Below are positions 34,101-43,684 of a DNA stretch of 64,000 nt, one piece after another. Positions within the stretch are counted from its first letter, which is position 1, and each line of letters starts with the position of its first letter. The notes beneath the pieces are model-generated. The model searched no databases, was not told the origin of the DNA, and was given only the letters and a program-made list of their open reading frames with translations. The stretch covers positions 59,799 through 123,798 of the forward strand of contig JAFAFA010000036.1 in NCBI GenBank assembly GCA_023423695.1. The letters run 5' to 3'. This stretch comes from Pseudomonadota bacterium. Lineage in GTDB: Bacteria > Pseudomonadota > Alphaproteobacteria > Azospirillales > Azospirillaceae. The position numbers and the translations under genes were made by a program.

Positions 34101-36434
34101 GAGGAAGCCTGGGGAGTCAGGATCCAGGGCTCTGCGGCGATCCGTTCGTCCGGCGGCGTTGCCATCACCGGCAAGGCCGGCGCATCCGCGGTTACCTATG
34201 AGGTCGCCGGCATCGGCCTGGATGCCGAAGCCACCGGCAACATCCAGATCGTGGCCGCCGCCGGAGAGGTGACCCTCCAGGGCACCGCCGGAATCGGCGA
34301 CAAGCCATTGGACGTGTACAGGAACGGAAACGTGGTGATCAGCGCGACGCCGGCACCGCCTCCGCCACCTCCGCCACCTCCTCCGCCGCCGGTATTGCCG
34401 CCGGTGACGCCCACCACACCGACCACACCTCCGACACCCACCACTCCCACCACTCCCACTGCGCCTGAAACCGGCGGTGGAGACGGGGGTGGAACCGGCA
34501 CTCCATCCACCGGCACGACCGGAACGGATACCTCCGGCACCCCCCCGGAAGGAACCGGGACCGGAACGACAGGAAACACCTCCCCGGGCACTTCGGCTTC
34601 GAACAGCCAATCCGCCTTGGCCGGCAACAGCTCCGTGCAGACGGTGCTGCAAACGGTGGCGCAGATCGCAGCGAACGCGACCACGATCACAACCGCGGCC
34701 ACGACCACCGGCACGACCACTCCGACAACCGGGGTCCCGAACCGCGCAACCACCCCGCAGACCTTCCTGTCGGCGCTGGAACAGGGCACGGCCACGCAAG
34801 ACACGGCTACCCAGGGCACGGCCACCCGAACCGGGGAAGGGCAGGGCACCCAGGCGGCGGGCGGCAGTTCGTCGTCCGGCAATGGCCCGACCTCTCCGCC
34901 GCCGCCCCCCGGCCCGTCGACGGTGGTGTTGCCGTCCGGCCGCTCCGTCACCTTCACGGCGGAGGCGACGCAGGCCTACGCCTCCGGCGCCACCCTGTCG
35001 CAGCCGGGTCCGCAGATGCTCGCCTCGCCCCAGGTCCAGGCGGCGGCCGGCTCCATCATCCAGGCAGCGAGCAGCGGCGGCATGGTGCAGGCGGTGACGA
35101 ATCTTTCGACCGGCGGGCTGTCGCTGCCGGAACAGCGTGCCGTGCTGGCCAGCGTCCCGGTGCCCACCCTGATCGGCGGTCTGACCGCCAGCAGCGATCC
35201 GGTGGCGGTGCGCGTCGGCGGCATCCTGCAGAACAGCGCCGCCGGCCAGCCCGGCGGCTATGCCCAGGTGCGCGCCACGGTGACCCAGGCCAACCTGCCG
35301 CCCCAGGTCGCCCGCACCTACCTCGCCATGGTGCAGCGGGTGGAGCGCGAACAGCGCACCCAGGCCTTCTCAGGCGCGCTCCGCCAGCTGGTGGCCAACC
35401 CGGCGGCGGCGGACATGTTCGGCTGGCCCAACGCCTCCTCGGCACCGCCCAGCCTGCAACAGGCACGCGGCGGGCGCACCCGCGGCGGCAGCATGACCCT
35501 GCGCGGCATCGTCGCCGACAGCGCCAATCTGGCCGAAGCGCGGGTGAACGGCCGCTGGGTCTTCATCGACGAGCAAGGGCAGTTCCGCACCAGCATCCCG
35601 GTGGAGCCGGGGGCGACCGAAGCCACGCTGACCATGACCGACGAGACGGGCAAGACGACCGAGCAGCGCATCGCCATTGACGCCGCCGCCACAGCCGACC
35701 CGGCCGCTCCGCCGAAGCCGCGCAAGATCGCCCTGATGATCGCGGTCGACAGCTACCGCGACACCGGCATTCCCGCCCTGACCACGCCCGACGCCGACAT
35801 CAAGGCGGTGGGCAAGGCGCTGAACGACCATCTCGGCTACGAGACGCGGGTGCTGCGCAACCCGACCAAGGCACAGATCGGCGAGGCGCTGCGCAAGCTC
35901 GGCCGCGAGGTGGGCGAGCAGGACCAGGTCATGGTCTATTACGCCGGCCACGGTTATGAGCTGGCGGAGACCGGTGCCGGCTATTGGCTGCCGGCGGATG
36001 CGGAGACGACCAGCGCCCGCAACTGGGTGTCGAACAACGACATCGGCCGCTTCCTCAGCCGCATGCCGGCCAAGCATGTGATGGTGGTGTCGGACAGCTG
36101 CTATTCCGGCGCCTTCACCAAGGAACAGAAGGTCGATGCAACCCGCCTCGCCAGCGAACAGGAGATCCGCCAACGCCGGTCGGTGATGGCGCTGTCGTCG
36201 GGGGGCGACGAACCGGTGGCCGACGGCGAGGTGAACTCCCCCTTCGCCGCCGCGCTGAAGAAGCGGGTGCTGGCGCTGCCGAAGGACAGCAACGGCTACG
36301 CGCTCTACCAGGAGGTCCGCGAGGACGTGACCCGCGACGCCCCCCAGACCCCGCAATACGGCGTGATCCGCACCGCCGGCTACGACGAAGGCGGCGACTT
36401 CCTGCTGGACCTGCCGAACGCCGCCATGAACTGA
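31107..36434 (+). CDS. Two-partner-secretion filamentous exoprotein fused to a caspase-like domain
   Basis: A 1775-residue protein. A long signal region ends near LPAFA (residue about 61). Residues about 62-330 form a TPS domain of the FHA type (HTNFRQPDANSITLNRV, GQVWLVNPNGILFG), followed by beta-helix repeats rich in GAIxI/GxVxxTG. SWLLDPTDI occurs near residue 480. A Pro/Thr linker starts near residue 1081 (a run of Pro, then PTTP repeats) and leads to a helical section. The C-terminus (about 1537-1775) is a caspase/peptidase C14-type domain with catalytic His 1615 in YYAGHG and Cys 1665 in SDSCYSG. The start is GTG 31107 or ATG 31110, both near GGGGAG. It should leave the cell through an outer-membrane TpsB pore, which is not encoded here. 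Caspase targets are unknown. Confidence 0.9.
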   Translation: MMRGSGVKDGSVGQAQDAHKGHGGTGLRQALRRTTALAGAARLVVITAVAALGLPALPAFANPEGGVVTDGSATIQHTGPGRLDILQSTSKAVIDWQRFGIAEGEHTNFRQPDANSITLNRVTGPDPSAIMGRLTANGQVWLVNPNGILFGPNASVDVGGLVATTHDIRNEDFMAGRYSFEGRGGSTATVENEGTITVAQAGLAALVAPGVANRGTIQARMGEVTLASGRRFVVDLFGDQKINIAVDAKTDARPVGADGKPVDALVSNSGKIFADGGRVQMTASAAKGLVDRVVNMSGTVQARRVEQQGGDIVLLGDGGEVEVSGTLDASGNGAGQTGGSVTVSGNRTALAASARVKASGAAGGGEVMIGGDVQGGKASAATLAGYNIRPARKPVPPSTETVVAQGATIAADAAENGKGGKVVVWADGSTRFDGAISTRGGAAGGNGGFVETSGKLSLQVRGRVDAGASAGKGGSKGGSWLLDPTDIRVSSNGGTISAGTIESSLNTGTAVTLQTDSAVGGNGDITVDEAIVKSFGGDTSLTLNAYRNIIVNEGIRSDSGALTLVLNAGNTGEENKRDGAVRIGKESAPISINTRGGSFLVGGGIDPSTFAATGLPLAGYAAGVNFLNATVDTGAGSITINGEGGRYDGGGNHGIALRNSQLLTTSGAVTLTGAGGISTCPEPTCDQDLYAGDNLGVLLDTATVHSLSGIVTVTGTAGHNDQEYSFGRPYGNSFGVRLRDSRLESDNGAIIVAGAGGTDRSERGVGNQAILIEASSRLIGLGSTSISLRSGGGWNDDIVLDSSTLSTQSGAIHVDAARDLKASTLALTAGGTTTLKAGNSVSLMSTTITSSGTPVVVNSSASSSGPILIAGSTIHTHGGAITLGGGNDPMNSPATGNDESAAGVTIDSSELRSDGGMIAITGQGSHYGDDGHGVAITGQTRIDSGTGKIAIRGKAIPYGGWGAGVMIASDAAEGPTLQSASMAADAIRIDGDASEGDAEEAWGVRIQGSAAIRSSGGVAITGKAGASAVTYEVAGIGLDAEATGNIQIVAAAGEVTLQGTAGIGDKPLDVYRNGNVVISATPAPPPPPPPPPPPPVLPPVTPTTPTTPPTPTTPTTPTAPETGGGDGGGTGTPSTGTTGTDTSGTPPEGTGTGTTGNTSPGTSASNSQSALAGNSSVQTVLQTVAQIAANATTITTAATTTGTTTPTTGVPNRATTPQTFLSALEQGTATQDTATQGTATRTGEGQGTQAAGGSSSSGNGPTSPPPPPGPSTVVLPSGRSVTFTAEATQAYASGATLSQPGPQMLASPQVQAAAGSIIQAASSGGMVQAVTNLSTGGLSLPEQRAVLASVPVPTLIGGLTASSDPVAVRVGGILQNSAAGQPGGYAQVRATVTQANLPPQVARTYLAMVQRVEREQRTQAFSGALRQLVANPAAADMFGWPNASSAPPSLQQARGGRTRGGSMTLRGIVADSANLAEARVNGRWVFIDEQGQFRTSIPVEPGATEATLTMTDETGKTTEQRIAIDAAATADPAAPPKPRKIALMIAVDSYRDTGIPALTTPDADIKAVGKALNDHLGYETRVLRNPTKAQIGEALRKLGREVGEQDQVMVYYAGHGYELAETGAGYWLPADAETTSARNWVSNNDIGRFLSRMPAKHVMVVSDSCYSGAFTKEQKVDATRLASEQEIRQRRSVMALSSGGDEPVADGEVNSPFAAALKKRVLALPKDSNGYALYQEVREDVTRDAPQTPQYGVIRTAGYDEGGDFLLDLPNAAMN

Positions 36435-36440
36435 GGGGGG

Positions 36441-36476
36441 ATGGGGAGAGGCACGTGCAGCAACCTCCCCCATTTT
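36441..36476 (+). terminator. Likely terminator of the TPS-caspase gene
   Basis: An ATGGGG..AGG stem (one bulged base) pairs with CCTCCCCCAT, followed by TTTT. It begins 6 bases after the stop. Confidence 0.6.
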
Positions 36477-36486
36477 CCCCTGGCGC

Positions 36487-36506
36487 ATAGTTTCAAAAGA
36501 AACTAT
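36487..36506. promoter_or_regulatory. Operator-like palindrome upstream of hmgA
   Basis: A perfect 8-4-8 dyad: ATAGTTTC-AAAA-GAAACTAT, 69 bases before the hmgA start. It is AT-rich in a very GC-rich setting. Its symmetry and position match MarR-type sites that control homogentisate dioxygenase genes in Alphaproteobacteria; the cognate regulator is not in this window. Confidence 0.7.
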
Positions 36507-36574
36507 ATCAGCGGCAAATGGTCGCGCCCGGCCCCGCGCCGGCCGCGTCCCCTCGGGAAAAGGGAGCAGCCCGC

Positions 36575-37879
36575 ATGACGTCCCCCGCCTTCACCTATCA
36601 GTCCGGCTTCGGCAACGAATTCGCGACGGAGGCGTTGCCCGGCGCCTTGCCCATCGGCCGCAACTCGCCGCAGCGCCCGCCCTACGGCCTCTATGCCGAA
36701 CAGATCAGCGGAACCGCCTTCACCGCTCCCCGCGCCCACAACCGCCGCTCCTGGCTGTACCGCATCCGCCCGGCGGTGGTGCACGAGCCGTTCCGGCCGA
36801 TGGAGTCCGGCCGGCTGACCAGCCGCTTCGACGAGGTGCCGGCCCCGCCGACGCAGCTGCGCTGGAACCCGCCGCCGATGCCGGACGCGCCCACCGACTT
36901 CGTCGCCGGGCTCGTCACCATGGGCGGCAATGGCGGACCGCAGGCGCAGGCCGGCTGCGGCATCCATCTCTACGCCGCCAACCGGTCGATGGAGGGCCGC
37001 TTCTTCTACGATGCCGACGGCGAGTTGCTGATCGTGCCGCAGCAGGGCCGGCTGCGCCTGTTCACCGAACTGGGCGTGCTGGAGGTCGAACCGCAGGAGA
37101 TCGCGCTGATCCCCCGCGGCCTGCGCTTCCGCGTCGAGCTGCCGGACGGGACGGCACGCGGCTATGTCTGCGAGAATTTCGGCGCGCCCTTCCGCCTGCC
37201 GGACCTGGGCCCCATCGGCTCCAACGGGCTGGCCAACCCGCGCGACTTCCTGACGCCCGACGCCTGGTACGAGGATGTCGAGGGCGCCTTCGAACTGGTG
37301 GCGAAGTTCGACGGCCATCTGTGGAGCGCCCCCATCGGCCACTCGCCGCTGGACGTGGTGGCGTGGCACGGCAACCACGCGCCCTGCAAATACGACCTGC
37401 GCCGCTTCAACACCATCGGCTCGATCAGCTTCGACCATCCCGACCCGTCGATCTTCCTGGTGCTGCAATCGCCCAGCGACACGCCCGGCGTCGACAGCAT
37501 CGACTTCGTCATCTTCCCGCCGCGCTGGCTGGTGCAGGAGGACACCTTCCGCCCGCCCTGGTTCCACCGCAACGTTGCCAGCGAGTTCATGGGCCTCATC
37601 CATGGCGTCTACGACGCCAAGGAGGAAGGGTTCCTGCCCGGCGGGGCAAGCTTGCACAACTGCATGAGCGGCCACGGCCCGGATGCCGAGACCTTCGCCA
37701 AGGCCACCGCCGCCGACACCACCCGGCCGCAGCGGGTCGGCGACACCATGGCCTTCATGTTCGAAACCCGCGCCGTCATCCGTCCGACGCGGCACGCACT
37801 GGAAACCGCCGAGCTTCAGCCCGATTATCACCGCTGCTGGCAGGGGCTGGCGAAGCGCTTCGACCCGGGCCGTCCGTAA
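36575..37879 (+). CDS. hmgA: Homogentisate 1,2-dioxygenase
   Basis: A 434-residue Fe(II) ring-cleaving enzyme, the usual length. It converts homogentisate, from tyrosine and phenylalanine, to 4-maleylacetoacetate. The start YQSGFGNEFATEALPGALP and QRPPYGLYAEQISGTAF are family signatures, and the metal ligands lie in PPWFHRN, ASEFMGLIHG and CMSGHGPD near the C-terminus. AGGGAG precedes the ATG at 36575; upstream in-frame starts fall outside the family. The usual partners for maleylacetoacetate isomerase and fumarylacetoacetase do not follow. A perfect palindrome upstream suggests repression by a MarR-type protein. Confidence 0.97.
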   Translation: MTSPAFTYQSGFGNEFATEALPGALPIGRNSPQRPPYGLYAEQISGTAFTAPRAHNRRSWLYRIRPAVVHEPFRPMESGRLTSRFDEVPAPPTQLRWNPPPMPDAPTDFVAGLVTMGGNGGPQAQAGCGIHLYAANRSMEGRFFYDADGELLIVPQQGRLRLFTELGVLEVEPQEIALIPRGLRFRVELPDGTARGYVCENFGAPFRLPDLGPIGSNGLANPRDFLTPDAWYEDVEGAFELVAKFDGHLWSAPIGHSPLDVVAWHGNHAPCKYDLRRFNTIGSISFDHPDPSIFLVLQSPSDTPGVDSIDFVIFPPRWLVQEDTFRPPWFHRNVASEFMGLIHGVYDAKEEGFLPGGASLHNCMSGHGPDAETFAKATAADTTRPQRVGDTMAFMFETRAVIRPTRHALETAELQPDYHRCWQGLAKRFDPGRP

Positions 37880-37995
37880 GAGGGCAGGGCGGGAGCAGCC
37901 GCCGGCCCCGCCCATGCGACAATTTGTCTCGACGGCACGCGCGCGGCCTTTCACACTGCGCCCTTGCCGATCCGTGAAGCGCAGGGGAGGGGCCG

Positions 37996-38517
37996 ATGCG
38001 GGCCGCTATGGGCAATGAGATGGAATCCCGGTCGCTGCTCGACCGCATGATCGACCGGCTGACCGTTCAGCGCAACGCCCTGGGCTGGGCCGAGCGTGCC
38101 GTCGCCGGGCGGGACGGCATGGTGCTGGAGGTGGGGCTGGGCAAGGGCCGCACCTTCGACCATCTGCGCCACCTGTTCCCGCCCCGCGACATCCTGGTCT
38201 TCGACATGTGGGTCCGCGTGCCGCCGGAACTGACGCCGGACGAGGACCGCCTGTTCGTCGGCGATTTCAAGGAAACCATGCCGGCGGCGGCGGAGCGGTT
38301 CGGCCGTTGCGCCCGGCTGGCCCATGCCGATTTCGGCAGCACCGACCGCAGCCACGACGCCAGACAGGCGGCATGGCTGGCGCCGCTGATCGACGCGCTG
38401 ATGCTGCCGGGCGGCGTCGTGCTGTCCGACCGGCCGCTGGAGCGTCCCAACTGGACCCCGCTTCCCCTGCCGGCGGACGAGCGCTGGCCCTATCATGCCT
38501 GGCGGGTGGAAGGCTGA
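37996..38517 (+). CDS. Class I SAM-dependent methyltransferase
   Basis: A 173-residue compact methyltransferase. The SAM-binding motif VLEVGLGKGRTFDHL lies at residues about 43-57, followed by an acidic second strand (DILVFDMWV) and later DRLFVGDFKETM, with ADFGSTDRSHDA near motif IV. It has no signal peptide or extra domain, so the substrate is probably a small molecule. GGGGAGGGG gives a good ribosome site. It is on the same strand as hmgA, but the 116-base gap and different type argue against a single operon. Its substrate is unknown. Confidence 0.8.
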   Translation: MRAAMGNEMESRSLLDRMIDRLTVQRNALGWAERAVAGRDGMVLEVGLGKGRTFDHLRHLFPPRDILVFDMWVRVPPELTPDEDRLFVGDFKETMPAAAERFGRCARLAHADFGSTDRSHDARQAAWLAPLIDALMLPGGVVLSDRPLERPNWTPLPLPADERWPYHAWRVEG

Positions 38518-38686
38518 GCGGAGTGGCGCCCAGGCCGGGGGCGCCCATGCCGGGGGCAGGCGTAAGGTCGGCAGTGGAAAACGGCCCGGCCGACGCCAAT
38601 CTTCTGTCCCTTCCGCCCGAAAGGAACCCGGCACCCATGCCGGGCTTCGCCGGGGCGGACGACGGTCGCCACGCTGAAGGCCTTTG

Positions 38687-41600
38687 ATGGACCGCAACAT
38701 TTTTCAGTTCATTTGGAAGTACAGCGGCCGACAGCAGATCCTGCTCGCCCTGTTGACGATCGCCTCGTTCCCGGTGCTCTACGCATCGCTGGAACTGCCG
38801 AAGATCATCATCAACCGGGCCTTGTCCGATCCCCAGCCGGAACGCGAGATCCTGGGCGTCACCATGGGTCCGGTGACCTATCTGCTGGTGCTGTGCTTCA
38901 CCTTCCTGGCGCTGGTGCTCGCCAACGGCGCCTTCAAGATGCGCATCAACACCTTCAAGGGGGTGGTCGGCGAACGGCAGGTGCGGCGCCTGCGCTTCAT
39001 GCTGCTGGACCGCATGCTGCGCTTCCCGCTGCCGCATTTCTCCAAGGTCAGCCAGGGAGAGCTGATCTCCACCGTCGCGGCGGAAACCGAACCGCTGGCC
39101 GGCTTCATCGGCGACGCCTTCGCCCAGCCGCTCTACCAGGGCGGCACGATGCTGACGATCCTGCTGTTCCTGTTCATCCAGCAGCCGACCATCGGGCTGG
39201 TGTCGATCGCGCTGATCCCGGTGCAGGCCTACATCATCCCCAAATTGCAGATCAAGGTGAAGCTGCTGGGGAAGGAGCGGGTGCGCAAGGTCCGGCAGCT
39301 GTCCGAGCGCATCGGCGAAAGCGTGGAGAATGTCCGCGAGGTCCGCGTCAACGGCACCATCCGCTACGTTCTGGCCGAGTTCTCGCAGTATCTCGGCAGT
39401 ATCTACTGGATCAGGCTGGAGATCTACAAGCGAAAGTATTTCGTCAAGTTCCTGAACAACTTCATCAATCAGATCACACCCTTCTTCCTGTTCTCGATCG
39501 GCGGCTATCTGGTCCTGCACGGCGACCTGACCATCGGCGCTCTGGTGGCGGCGCTGTCGGCCTTCAAGGACCTGACCGCTCCCTGGAAGGAGCTGCTCGA
39601 CTATTACCAGAACATGATCGACGCCCAGATCAAGTACGAGCAGATCGCCGACCAGTTCTCTCCCCCCTTCCTGTTCAATTGGACCCCGTCGACGCCCGCC
39701 ACGCCCACCGATCTGAAGGCCCCGCTGCGGCTGGAGGCGGTGACCTGGGCCAACGAATACGGCGACCGCATGCTGCAGCGGCTGTCGCTGGACGTGCCGC
39801 CGGGCGCGCTGGTCGGCATCGCCGGCACCAACGCGCTGGCGCTGCGCCGCTTGGCCGAAGTGCTGGTGCGCCTGTCACCGCCGACCTCCGGCCGGATCAC
39901 CATCGGCGACCAGACCCTGGACCAGCTGCCGCTCGACCTGCTGGGGCGCCGCATGGCCTATGCCGGTCCGGAACCGCGAATGTTCACCGGCAGCATGATG
40001 CAGAACATCACCTATGGGCTGCGCCATCGCCCGCCGCCCGACGATCCGGAGACGATGAGCCCCGCCCGTCGGCGCGAGATCGTGGAGGCCGAGGCGTCCG
40101 GCAACTCCGCCGACAGCATGGAGGGCATCTGGACCGACTTCGCCATGATCGGCGCGACCGACTGGGCCAGCCTGCGGCCCTGGTTCATGCAATGCCTGGA
40201 GGCGACCGGCGGCGAGAGCGCCGTCTACCAGCGCGGCCTGCGCGAGGTGTTCGATCCCGACGATTACCCCTTCGTCGCCCAGCCGCTGCTGCGCGCCCGC
40301 CACTGGCTGCGCGACGCCATCGGCGAGCGCGGGATGGACAAGCTGCTGGCCCGCTTCGACCGCGACCGCTTCAACCCCTATGCCAGCTTGGCGGAGAACC
40401 TGCTGTTCGGCCTGCCGGACGGCAAACGGCTGACCGTCGCCCGCATGGTCAGCGATCCCACCATCCGCGACCTGATGGAGGCGCACGGGCTGTGGGACTC
40501 CGCGGTGCGTCTCGGCCGCCGTTTCGCCATGCGGGTGGTGAGCGTCTACCGCGACAGCGACGACGGCGACGTCATGATCATGCGCTACCCGCACATCGAC
40601 GACGCCCTGTTCGAGGAGCTGGTGGAGGCGGTCACCCGCCTGAAGCGCCGGTCCGAGCGGCCCCAGCGCCGCCACCACGAGGCGGACACGCTGCTGTTCG
40701 CCACCATGTTCCTGATGATCGTGCCCAAGCGCGACGGCATGGACTTCGCCCCGCAGCCGGAGCGCGAGGCGATCATGGCGATCCGCCGCCGCCTGCTCGA
40801 CGACATGCCGCACGAGCTGAGCGACAAGGTCGCGGTCTTCGACCCGGATCTCTACCACCCGCGCCTGAACGTGATGGACAACCTGCTGTTCGGACGCATC
40901 ACCACGGAGGATCCCCGCGCGATCACCCAGCTGCGGGCATTGGTGGACGAGGCGCTGGAGCGGACGGACGCCCGCGCCTTCGTGCTGATCCTGGTGGCGC
41001 TGGGCGAGGTCGGCATCGGCGGCTCGCTGCTGCCGATCAGCGTGCGGCAGCGGGTGCAGCTGATCCGCGGCCTGATGAAGAAACCCGACATCTTCGTCAT
41101 CTATCAGGCGCTCAACAGCTACGACCCGGATGAGAGGCTGCGCATCTTCCTGCGCATGAAGGAACTCCTGCCGACCATGACGATGATCGTGCTGGAGGAG
41201 CGGATCACCGACGACCCGGCCTTCGACGCGCTCTACGACCTGGAGGATGGCCGGCTGGTCCGGCGCGGCCAGAGCGGCGCCGACGCCGAAGACGAGACCA
41301 TGCCCGGCGACGCCGAGGGTACCGACGAGCCGGCGCTCCGCCTGCTCTCCCGCTCCTCCGTCTTCTCGGATCTGCCGGAATCGGTGCTGCGCCGCCTGCT
41401 GTCGGCGTCGGAATGGCGGACGGTGTCGGCCGGCGACTTCATCTACCGCAGCGGCGAGCCGTCGGAATTCGTCTTCGTCCTGGCGGAAGGCGAGGCGGAG
41501 CTGGTCCGCCTGATGCCCGACAACCAGCCGCCGCTGCACATCGCCTACATCAAGCCGCCGGAGGTGATCGGCGAACTGGAGCTTCTGGCCGGCGTGCGCC

Positions 41601-41821
41601 GCTTCTCCACCATCCGGGCGCGCACCGACCTGCGGCTGCTGCGGCTGGACGGGGCGACAATGCTGCGCATGCTTCCATCGGTGCCGGACCTGCCGATGCG
41701 GGTGATCCAGCAGGTCGGCAAGCGCCTGACCAGCGAGGCACCGGCCGGCTCGGCTCCCACCCCGCCAGCCCCCGCACCGACCGAAACCACCGACAGCAGT
41801 GAATCCGCAACGCAACCATGA
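38687..41821 (+). CDS. ABC exporter-like protein with degenerate ATPase and C-terminal cyclic nucleotide-binding-like domain
   Basis: A 1044-residue membrane protein. Residues about 10-320 are a typical six-helix ABC exporter transmembrane domain (LRFMLLDRMLRFPLPHFSKV, QGELISTV coupling region). The ATPase part is strongly altered: Walker A reads GIAGTNALALRR where GxxGxGKS/T is expected, the signature reads LPISVRQRVQLI, and Walker B reads IFVIYQALNSYD without DE. The spacing between Walker A (about 376) and signature (about 783) is roughly 400 residues, against about 100 normally. Two or three NLLFG-type segments repeat inside it. Residues about 883-1015 match a cNMP-binding fold (GELELL, then RRFSTIRA). 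Probably not an active ATP-driven exporter. ATG 38687 has AAGG 6 bases upstream. Confidence 0.85.
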   Translation: MDRNIFQFIWKYSGRQQILLALLTIASFPVLYASLELPKIIINRALSDPQPEREILGVTMGPVTYLLVLCFTFLALVLANGAFKMRINTFKGVVGERQVRRLRFMLLDRMLRFPLPHFSKVSQGELISTVAAETEPLAGFIGDAFAQPLYQGGTMLTILLFLFIQQPTIGLVSIALIPVQAYIIPKLQIKVKLLGKERVRKVRQLSERIGESVENVREVRVNGTIRYVLAEFSQYLGSIYWIRLEIYKRKYFVKFLNNFINQITPFFLFSIGGYLVLHGDLTIGALVAALSAFKDLTAPWKELLDYYQNMIDAQIKYEQIADQFSPPFLFNWTPSTPATPTDLKAPLRLEAVTWANEYGDRMLQRLSLDVPPGALVGIAGTNALALRRLAEVLVRLSPPTSGRITIGDQTLDQLPLDLLGRRMAYAGPEPRMFTGSMMQNITYGLRHRPPPDDPETMSPARRREIVEAEASGNSADSMEGIWTDFAMIGATDWASLRPWFMQCLEATGGESAVYQRGLREVFDPDDYPFVAQPLLRARHWLRDAIGERGMDKLLARFDRDRFNPYASLAENLLFGLPDGKRLTVARMVSDPTIRDLMEAHGLWDSAVRLGRRFAMRVVSVYRDSDDGDVMIMRYPHIDDALFEELVEAVTRLKRRSERPQRRHHEADTLLFATMFLMIVPKRDGMDFAPQPEREAIMAIRRRLLDDMPHELSDKVAVFDPDLYHPRLNVMDNLLFGRITTEDPRAITQLRALVDEALERTDARAFVLILVALGEVGIGGSLLPISVRQRVQLIRGLMKKPDIFVIYQALNSYDPDERLRIFLRMKELLPTMTMIVLEERITDDPAFDALYDLEDGRLVRRGQSGADAEDETMPGDAEGTDEPALRLLSRSSVFSDLPESVLRRLLSASEWRTVSAGDFIYRSGEPSEFVFVLAEGEAELVRLMPDNQPPLHIAYIKPPEVIGELELLAGVRRFSTIRARTDLRLLRLDGATMLRMLPSVPDLPMRVIQQVGKRLTSEAPAGSAPTPPAPAPTETTDSSESATQP

Positions 41822-41856
41822 TGGAATGATCGCGATGGGGCAGGGGCGCGAGGCAT

Positions 41857-41880
41857 CCCCTCTCCCCCCAGGGAGAGGGG
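41857..41880. repeat. Short GC-rich palindromic element (copy A)
   Basis: CCCCTCTCCC pairs perfectly with GGGAGAGGGG around a 4-base loop, just after the degenerate ABC gene. It shares its GGGAGAGGGG arm with the longer elements at 43.7-43.9 and 52.5 kb. It could also act as a transcription end. Confidence 0.7.
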
Positions 41881-41929
41881 ACTTCACCGAACCGGAAGCG
41901 CCCCGGAGAACGGGCAGGGAGACGCAACG

Positions 41930-43680
<1,751 letters not shown>

Positions 43681-43684
<4 letters not shown>

